NCBI GenBank assembly: GCA_018820745.1
Contig: JAHJNP010000413.1
Span: 1-10,006 of the forward strand
From: Gammaproteobacteria bacterium
GTDB lineage: Bacteria > Pseudomonadota > Gammaproteobacteria > Burkholderiales > Thiobacillaceae
Reading direction: 5' to 3'
Length of the DNA stretch: 10,006 nucleotides
In this document: positions 5,902-10,006 of the stretch, piece by piece
How positions within the stretch are numbered: the first letter of the stretch is position 1
Layout: each line of letters starts with the position of its first letter
Notes under the pieces: model-generated
What the model was told of the DNA's origin: nothing
The model's database searches: none
Seen by the model: only the letters and a program-made list of their open reading frames with translations
Made by a program: the position numbers and the translations under genes

Positions 5902-7251
5902 CTATTCGTAGTCCTCGGCATGGCTGGCATCAATGCTTTCCCGGTAGAACGCCTCAAGCTCATCCTGGTAAAAGAACTTGGCCTCGCCAAAAGCAGGCTT
6001 GAGTTCATTCAGCCAGGTGGCCTGGTCGTCGTATTTCGCGAAAAATGGGCGATGCACCCAATCCGGGTTGCGGCCCTGGATGAAGCGCAATTGCATGACC
6101 TTTTCTCCAGCGACCTCGCTGATGCCCAGTACCTGCACCTTGCCGGGATTGGCCGACATGCTGGGGCCGCGCACGGTGCGACACAGGCCGCTGACCCGCT
6201 GGTAGGCCTCGCGAAAGATTTCCCAGGCGCGCACCAGCGGCACCGCGAAATAGTGCTGCGCGCCGGTATCGCGGGCGACAAACATGTAATAGGGCACACA
6301 TCCGAGGAGCACTTGTCTGGCCCACATCTCCCGCCACAGCTCGGGGTCGTCGTTGATGTGGCGAAGCAGGGGCGACTGCGTGCGGATGAGGGCCCCGGTC
6401 TGCCTGACTTGCGCGATGGCCTGGCGCACCGGCTCCGGCTCCAGTTCCCGCGGGTGGTTGAAGTGGGCCATCAGGGCGAGGTGCTTGCCGCGTTCCCCAA
6501 CCTTGCGGAACAGCGCCAGCAAGTCCTGCGCATCGTCATCGGTCAGAAACTTGTAGGGCCAGTAGCTGAGCGCCTTGGTGCCGATGCGGATGTGGCGCAG
6601 ATTGGGCAGGTCGGCGTCGAGCAGGGGCTCGATGTATTGCGCCAGATGGCGGGCGGACATGATCAGCGGGTCGCCGCCGGTAAACAGCACGTCGCTGACC
6701 TGGGGGTTGGCCTGCAGATAATCCACCAGGCGATCCACCTCACGGCTGGCGAACTTCAGTTCGGACATGCCGACGAACTGGGGCCAGCGGAAACAGAAGC
6801 TGCAATAGGCGTGGCAGGTCTGCCCCTGGCTGGGAAAGAACAGCACCGTTTCGCGGTACTTGTGCTGCATTCCGTCCAGCTGCTCGCCTTCGAGGGTGGG
6901 GACGTTGTGGCTGATCTGCCCGGCGGGGTGGGGATTGAGCTGCAGGCGGATGCGGTTGGCCGCCTCCTTGATCGCGGCAGGCGCTGCCCCGCTTTGCACC
7001 AGCCCGGCGATTTCCGCGTAGTGGTGGGGCAGCAGCATGTCGCGCTGGGGAAAGGTGAGGACGAACAGTGGGTCTGCCGGCACATGCGCCCAGTCAATCA
7101 GGTGATCGACAACGAAGTTGTTGGTCTTGAACGGCAGAACCTGGCCCACTACCTCGATGTCCACCTTGATGGCCTCGGCTACCTCGTCCATCTGCGGGAT
7201 GTCACGGAAATTGCTGAGTGAATAGGCCTTGTACTTGATCGTGTCTGGCAT
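5902..7251 (-). CDS. KamA-family radical SAM aminomutase (lysine 2,3-aminomutase-like), substrate uncertain
   Basis: This is a 449-residue PLP- and SAM-dependent radical enzyme of the lysine 2,3-aminomutase family, cytoplasmic. The [4Fe-4S] cysteines are C146, C150 and C153 (CHAYCSFC), followed by the SAM-binding TGGDP (191-195) on the family's barrel. The PLP-binding lysine is probably K371 in ANPGKVQVLG. D328 (ARDTG) aligns with Asp293 of the clostridial lysine enzyme, which contacts the substrate's side-chain amine. The second such residue, Asp330, has no obvious counterpart: the segment reads TVRGPSMSANPGK. The enzyme may therefore act on something other than lysine. I chose the ATG at 7251 because GGAG sits seven bases upstream (7259-7262); an in-frame ATG at 7359 lacks support. 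No acetyltransferase or EF-P gene is adjacent. An EpmB role is unlikely, as EpmB is shorter (about 340 aa). Confidence 0.85.
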   Translation of the reverse strand: MPDTIKYKAYSLSNFRDIPQMDEVAEAIKVDIEVVGQVLPFKTNNFVVDHLIDWAHVPADPLFVLTFPQRDMLLPHHYAEIAGLVQSGAAPAAIKEAANRIRLQLNPHPAGQISHNVPTLEGEQLDGMQHKYRETVLFFPSQGQTCHAYCSFCFRWPQFVGMSELKFASREVDRLVDYLQANPQVSDVLFTGGDPLIMSARHLAQYIEPLLDADLPNLRHIRIGTKALSYWPYKFLTDDDAQDLLALFRKVGERGKHLALMAHFNHPRELEPEPVRQAIAQVRQTGALIRTQSPLLRHINDDPELWREMWARQVLLGCVPYYMFVARDTGAQHYFAVPLVRAWEIFREAYQRVSGLCRTVRGPSMSANPGKVQVLGISEVAGEKVMQLRFIQGRNPDWVHRPFFAKYDDQATWLNELKPAFGEAKFFYQDELEAFYRESIDASHAEDYE

Positions 7252-7258
7252 GTGCTGA

Positions 7259-7262
7259 CTCC
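7259..7262 (-). promoter_or_regulatory. Ribosome binding site fixing the kamA-family start
   Basis: GGAG on the minus strand lies seven bases before the ATG at 7251. No comparable site precedes the in-frame ATG at 7359, so the shorter protein is preferred. Confidence 0.7.
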
Positions 7263-7492
7263 GTTCGGCAGTGAATAGTGTAAGGGTGCCCTCCCCGCAC
7301 ATCCGCACAAGAACAGGCTCCATATCGATTAATTCTAGATGAGCGAAATCACACGCCATTTCCAGCCGTGGTCTTCCCCGCTACTGGGCACGCATGTTTC
7401 AACAGTAAATGAACGCGTCAGGCTGTGCTAGGTTAAAAGTGCGCTTCGCTCCGCAGGTTGGATCCTTGCGCAGTCCTGAGATCAACTTTTCG

Positions 7493-7498
7493 AGGAGG
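7493..7498 (+). promoter_or_regulatory. Strong Shine-Dalgarno for the PA2779-family gene
   Basis: A full AGGAGG lies five bases before the ATG at 7504. It is the strongest ribosome binding site in the window and suggests efficient translation of this small membrane protein. The 252-base divergent gap 7252-7503 upstream has no clear consensus promoter. The best candidate is a TGC-TAGGTT extended -10-like sequence at 7426-7434 with no good -35. Confidence 0.75.
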
Positions 7499-7503
7499 TT
7501 TCC

Positions 7504-7899
7504 ATGCGTTTTCATCATTTACTGAAAAAATTCGGCTCCCTGCTGCTGGCCGCCGCGCTTCTGGGCGCGCAGGTCGCCCCGGTTCAGGCCGGGATGGTCG
7601 GCACCACTCAAGCGCTCGCCGCCGAACAGGGCCGGGTGGACCGCGACGAGCTGGTGTCCCTGTTGGAGCGGGAAGACCTGCAGCGTCAGCTGTCTGCCCT
7701 GGGGGTCGATGTTCAACATGCCCAAGAGCGGGTGGCGGCGCTGACCGATGCCGAAGTCGCCCGGATCAACCAGCGGGTCGCTGAATTGCCTGCCGGCGGG
7801 AGTGCCCTGGGGGTTGTCCTGTTCATCTTCATTGTCTTCATCATTACCGACGCCCTGGGTGTAACCGACATCTTCCCGTTTGTGCATCCCATCAAGTGA
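7504..7899 (+). CDS. PA2779-family small exported membrane protein
   Basis: The 131-residue protein begins with a signal peptide: positive n-region (MRFHHLLKK), hydrophobic core LLLAAALLGA and probable cleavage after VQA (about residue 29). A helical, charged middle follows (about 45-95), carrying the DRDELVSLLEREDLQRQLSALGVD-type segment typical of this family (here positions about 46-70). Near the C-terminus a Gly-Gly (98-99) is followed by a transmembrane helix (about 101-117) and a conserved-looking ALGVTDIFPF tail. I recognise it as the PA2779 type, named after the Pseudomonas aeruginosa gene; its function is not established. The PA2778-family peptidase gene begins ten bases after its stop, as is usual for this pair, so the two form an operon. 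It lies divergently from the kamA-family gene. Confidence 0.85.
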   Translation: MRFHHLLKKFGSLLLAAALLGAQVAPVQAGMVGTTQALAAEQGRVDRDELVSLLEREDLQRQLSALGVDVQHAQERVAALTDAEVARINQRVAELPAGGSALGVVLFIFIVFIITDALGVTDIFPFVHPIK

Positions 7900-7909
7900 G
7901 TCCGTTTCG

Positions 7910-8896
7910 ATGAGCGGTTTCCGGTACGCCCGCCTGTTGGCGGGCGTTTGGTTGTGCGCGACCCTGCTTGCAGCCTGTGCCCATCGTGCGCCCCTCATTG
8001 AGACGGACATTGCCGGACGCCCGGCCAGGGTGGAACTGGCCGGCACGCCCTTCTTCCCGCAGGTGCGCTATCAGTGCGGGCCGGCGGCGCTGGCCACCGT
8101 GCTCAATGCGCGCGGCGTGACGGTCACCCCCGATGAGCTCGTTTCCCAGGTCTATTTGCCCGCCCGCGAGGGCAGCTTGCAGGCGGAAATCAAGGCGGCT
8201 GTGCGCCGGCAGGGGCTGCTGGCCGTCCCGGTCGAACCCGCGCTCGATGCCCTGCTGGCAGAAATCGCAGCGGGTAACCCGGTGCTGGTCCTGCAGAATC
8301 TGGGGCTGAACTGGCTGCCGCGCTGGCACTATGCGGTGGTGGTCGGCTATGACCTGGCGCGGCAGGAACTTGTCCTGCGCTCCGGAACCGAGCCCAGGCG
8401 CATCACGCCCTTCGGCGTGTTTCTGAACACCTGGAACCGGTCTGCGCGATGGGGCATTGTCGTGCTCGCCCCGGGTGCTTTCCCGGCGCAGGCCAAGCCA
8501 ACCCCCTACCTGGAAGCGGCAAGCGCCCTGGAGCGCTTGGGCCGGCATCAGGAAGCCCGGGAGGCTTACAAGGCATCGACCGCAAGGTGGCCGGACAATC
8601 CGCTTGTATGGCTGGGCCTGGGCAACACCGAGTACGCCCTGGGCCACGCCGAGCCGGCCGAAGCGGCATTCCGCCACGCGCTCCACCACCAGGCGGGTGC
8701 GGCGGTCGTCTGGAACAATCTGGCCTACGCCCTGGCTGCCCGCCAATGCATACGCCAAGCCCGTGAATCAGCGCGTTGCGCCACGCATATCGGGCCTGAA
8801 AACACCGATTTCACGCATACCCTGAAGGAGATGGAAAGCCTGCCCGGGCCAGGCGCTGGAATCTGCCTGCCCCTGCTGGCCTGCCCTGCGCACTGA
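7910..8896 (+). CDS. PA2778-family C39-like cysteine peptidase lipoprotein with TPRs
   Basis: The predicted product (328 aa) starts with a lipoprotein signal (residues 1-23) ending in the lipobox LLAAC, so C23 would be lipidated and the protein held at the periplasmic face of a membrane. Residues about 45-190 resemble the papain-fold C39 peptidase domain: catalytic cysteine C56 in QCGPAAL and catalytic histidine H140 in WHYAVVVGYD. Residues about 198-300 contain two or more tetratricopeptide-type helical repeats (LERLGRHQEAREAYKAS; LGNTEYALGHAEPAEAAFRHAL). I chose the ATG at 7910 because it gives a compact lipoprotein signal; an in-frame ATG at 7880 would overlap the upstream gene and add ten polar residues. 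No strong ribosome site is seen, suggesting coupling to the PA2779-family gene. It converges on gpsA with a 24-base gap and no evident terminator. Confidence 0.87.
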   Translation: MSGFRYARLLAGVWLCATLLAACAHRAPLIETDIAGRPARVELAGTPFFPQVRYQCGPAALATVLNARGVTVTPDELVSQVYLPAREGSLQAEIKAAVRRQGLLAVPVEPALDALLAEIAAGNPVLVLQNLGLNWLPRWHYAVVVGYDLARQELVLRSGTEPRRITPFGVFLNTWNRSARWGIVVLAPGAFPAQAKPTPYLEAASALERLGRHQEAREAYKASTARWPDNPLVWLGLGNTEYALGHAEPAEAAFRHALHHQAGAAVVWNNLAYALAARQCIRQARESARCATHIGPENTDFTHTLKEMESLPGPGAGICLPLLACPAH

Positions 8897-8920
8897 ACGG
8901 CAAAGCCCTCCGCCCTTGCC

Positions 8921-9906
8921 TCAGAACTCAGCCTTGATATCCCGGTTCAGCAGGTCGTCGACCGCCTCGGCGGCGGGCAGGCCTTCAAACAGCATCTGGC
9001 AGACTTTGCGGGTGATCGGCATGTCGACGCCCAGCTCGCTGGCGAGCGCGGCGACCTCGGGCGCGGTGGAAACGCCTTCGGCGACGTGGCCGAGTTCGGC
9101 AAGGATGGTGTCGAGCGTCTGGCCGCGCGCCAGCTCAGGCCGACCTGGCGGTTGCGCGAGAGGTCGCCGGTGGTGGTGAGGATGAGGTCGCCGAGGCCGG
9201 ACAATCCCATGAAGGTTTCGAAGCGGCCGCCGAGCTCGACGCCGAGGCGGGTCATTTCGGCCAGCCCTCTTGTGATGAGCGCGGCGCGGGCGTTGTGGCC
9301 GAGCTTGAGGCCGTCGCAGATGCCGGCGGCAATGGCCATGACGTTCTTTAGCGCGCCGCCCAGCTCGACCCCGATGACGTCGTCGTGCGCGTAGATGCGC
9401 AGGCGCTGGGCGGACAGCGCCTCGGCGAGGTGCTGCGCCAGTTCGCTGTCGTGCGAGGCGAGGGTGAGCGCGGTGGGATAGCCCTGCGCCACTTCCTGGG
9501 CAAAGCTGGGGCCGGACAGCGCAGCCGTCTGGGTGTATGAGGGCAGCAGTTCGGCAATGATCTGATGCGGCAGTTTGCGGCTGCCATGCTCGAAGCCTTT
9601 GCACACCCAGACCAGCGGCGGCAGGTGGGGGCGGGCGGCCAGCGCGGCCAGGGTGGCGCGCAGGCCGCTCGTGGGAACGGCGATGACGATGAGGTCGGCT
9701 GCATCGACAACGGCGTTGAAGTCCGGTTTGAACTGCAGGGCATCGGGTAGCGGGCAGCCGGGCAGGTAGCGGGTGTTGACGCGGCTCGCACGCATGGCGT
9801 CGAGCTCGGCCGCATTGCGCCCCCACAGGCTGACCTCATGGTGCGGCGCCCAGCTGGCGGCGAGGGCGGTGCCCCAGGCGCCGGCGCCGAGTACGGCCAG
9901 TTTCAT
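8921..9906 (-). pseudogene. gpsA: Glycerol-3-phosphate dehydrogenase [NAD(P)+] GpsA, interrupted by a one-base frameshift
   Basis: GpsA reduces dihydroxyacetone phosphate to glycerol 3-phosphate for phospholipid synthesis. Residues 1-258 are in one frame: the nucleotide-binding [12 protein letters not shown] (5-16), K103 in CKGFEHGS, K187 in [13 protein letters not shown], and the GLGDL...[12 protein letters not shown] segment (238-257). At codon 258 (9133-9135) the frame breaks. The proper C-terminus continues from 9133 in the next frame ([20 protein letters not shown]...NRDIKAEF, 70 residues). One extra base between 9133 and 9134 would restore a 328-residue protein of normal length. Unrepaired, translation would run through unrelated sequence to a stop at 8947. 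Both halves are well conserved, so the lesion is recent or a sequencing error. The ATG at 9906 overlaps the upstream SH3 gene's stop (ATGA), supporting it over the ATG at 9915. Confidence 0.88.
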
Positions 9907-10006
9907 CGTCCCCATACCTCATGCATAGGGAGCCAGCCGGCCAGGCCGTCGGCATGCCTCACCGGCAGCCAGCCGTAGGGATCGGCTGCGCCGGCAACCT
10001 CAAGCA
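9903..10006 (-). CDS. C-terminal end of an SH3-domain (SH3b-like) protein, cut by window edge
   Basis: Only the last 33 residues are visible. The end reads [17 protein letters not shown], then [16 protein letters not shown]. The GW-x-PVRHxDGLxGW-x...EVWG pattern is typical of bacterial SH3-like domains, which often bind cell-wall peptides in exported proteins. The stop codon overlaps the gpsA ATG by four bases (ATGA), so the two genes are translationally coupled in one operon. The N-terminus, including any signal peptide, lies beyond the window. No individual function can be assigned. Confidence 0.75.
   Translation of the reverse strand, partial: LEVAGAADPYGWLPVRHADGLAGWLPMHEVWGR

Noticed and set aside
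5830..7221. Long plus-strand open frame (463 codons) opposite the kamA-family gene
   Set aside because: It is the antisense shadow of a gene with clear radical SAM motifs. Its translation is rich in His, Val, Gly and Gln with no recognisable domain and no ribosome site.
7385..7399. Sigma54-like GGGCACG-N4-TTTC upstream of the PA2779-family gene
   Set aside because: The near-invariant G of the -12 GC element is replaced by T and the -24 element is also imperfect. Two mismatches at key positions make it unconvincing by eye.
9131..9140. Programmed -1 frameshift in gpsA
   Set aside because: There is no slippery X-XXY-YYZ heptamer at the junction, and programmed shifting is not known for GpsA. 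A mutation or sequencing error is simpler.
1..10006. tRNA, rRNA, CRISPR arrays, insertion sequences, att sites, replication origin
   Set aside because: No cloverleaf, regularly spaced repeat, transposase, terminal inverted repeat or origin-like cluster was seen on either strand.

Overview
The window reads as chromosomal DNA from a GC-rich Proteobacterium, most likely a betaproteobacterium. The reasons are the gene families (PA2778/PA2779-type pair, proteobacterial two-domain glucosylglycerol-phosphate synthase/phosphatase, SH3-domain gene coupled to gpsA) and dense packing with strong G/C third-position bias. I cannot name the genus from sequence alone. No tRNA, rRNA, CRISPR array, insertion sequence or phage gene was seen.

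Layout. Left plus-strand block (1-1896): the 3' two thirds of trmL (tRNA wobble 2'-O-methyltransferase), an abutting small single-pass membrane protein of unknown function, and a GAF-like/GGDEF diguanylate cyclase with an intact catalytic motif and inhibitory I-site. Central minus-strand block (1962-7251), in transcription order: a KamA-family radical SAM aminomutase, a 436-base gene-free stretch, the bifunctional glucosylglycerol-phosphate synthase/phosphatase, then an overlapping DsbB-like/DsbA-like pair. Next comes a plus-strand pair (7504-8896): a PA2779-family small membrane protein and a PA2778-family C39-like cysteine peptidase lipoprotein with TPRs. The right end (8921-10006) is minus-strand: gpsA (NAD(P)H glycerol-3-phosphate dehydrogenase) broken by a one-base frameshift, with its start codon overlapping the end of an SH3-domain gene that runs off the window.

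How the genes may work together. GgpPS makes the compatible solute glucosylglycerol from ADP-glucose and glycerol 3-phosphate; GpsA makes glycerol 3-phosphate; KamA-family enzymes include the AblA-type that starts N-epsilon-acetyl-beta-lysine osmolyte synthesis. The region therefore has an osmoadaptation flavour, but the KamA homologue lacks one expected lysine-binding aspartate and no AblB acetyltransferase is present, so only GgpPS is firmly assigned to osmolyte synthesis. The Dsb pair probably forms an independent periplasmic disulfide-forming unit. The PA2778/PA2779 pair probably acts together at the cell envelope.

Most worth a second look: the ggpPS leader, where a sigma70-like promoter is followed about 100 bases later by an intrinsic-terminator-like hairpin (attenuator or small RNA); the gpsA frameshift; the altered substrate pocket of the KamA homologue; and a Gly-Gly motif just ahead of the membrane helix in the PA2779 protein, beside a C39-like peptidase.
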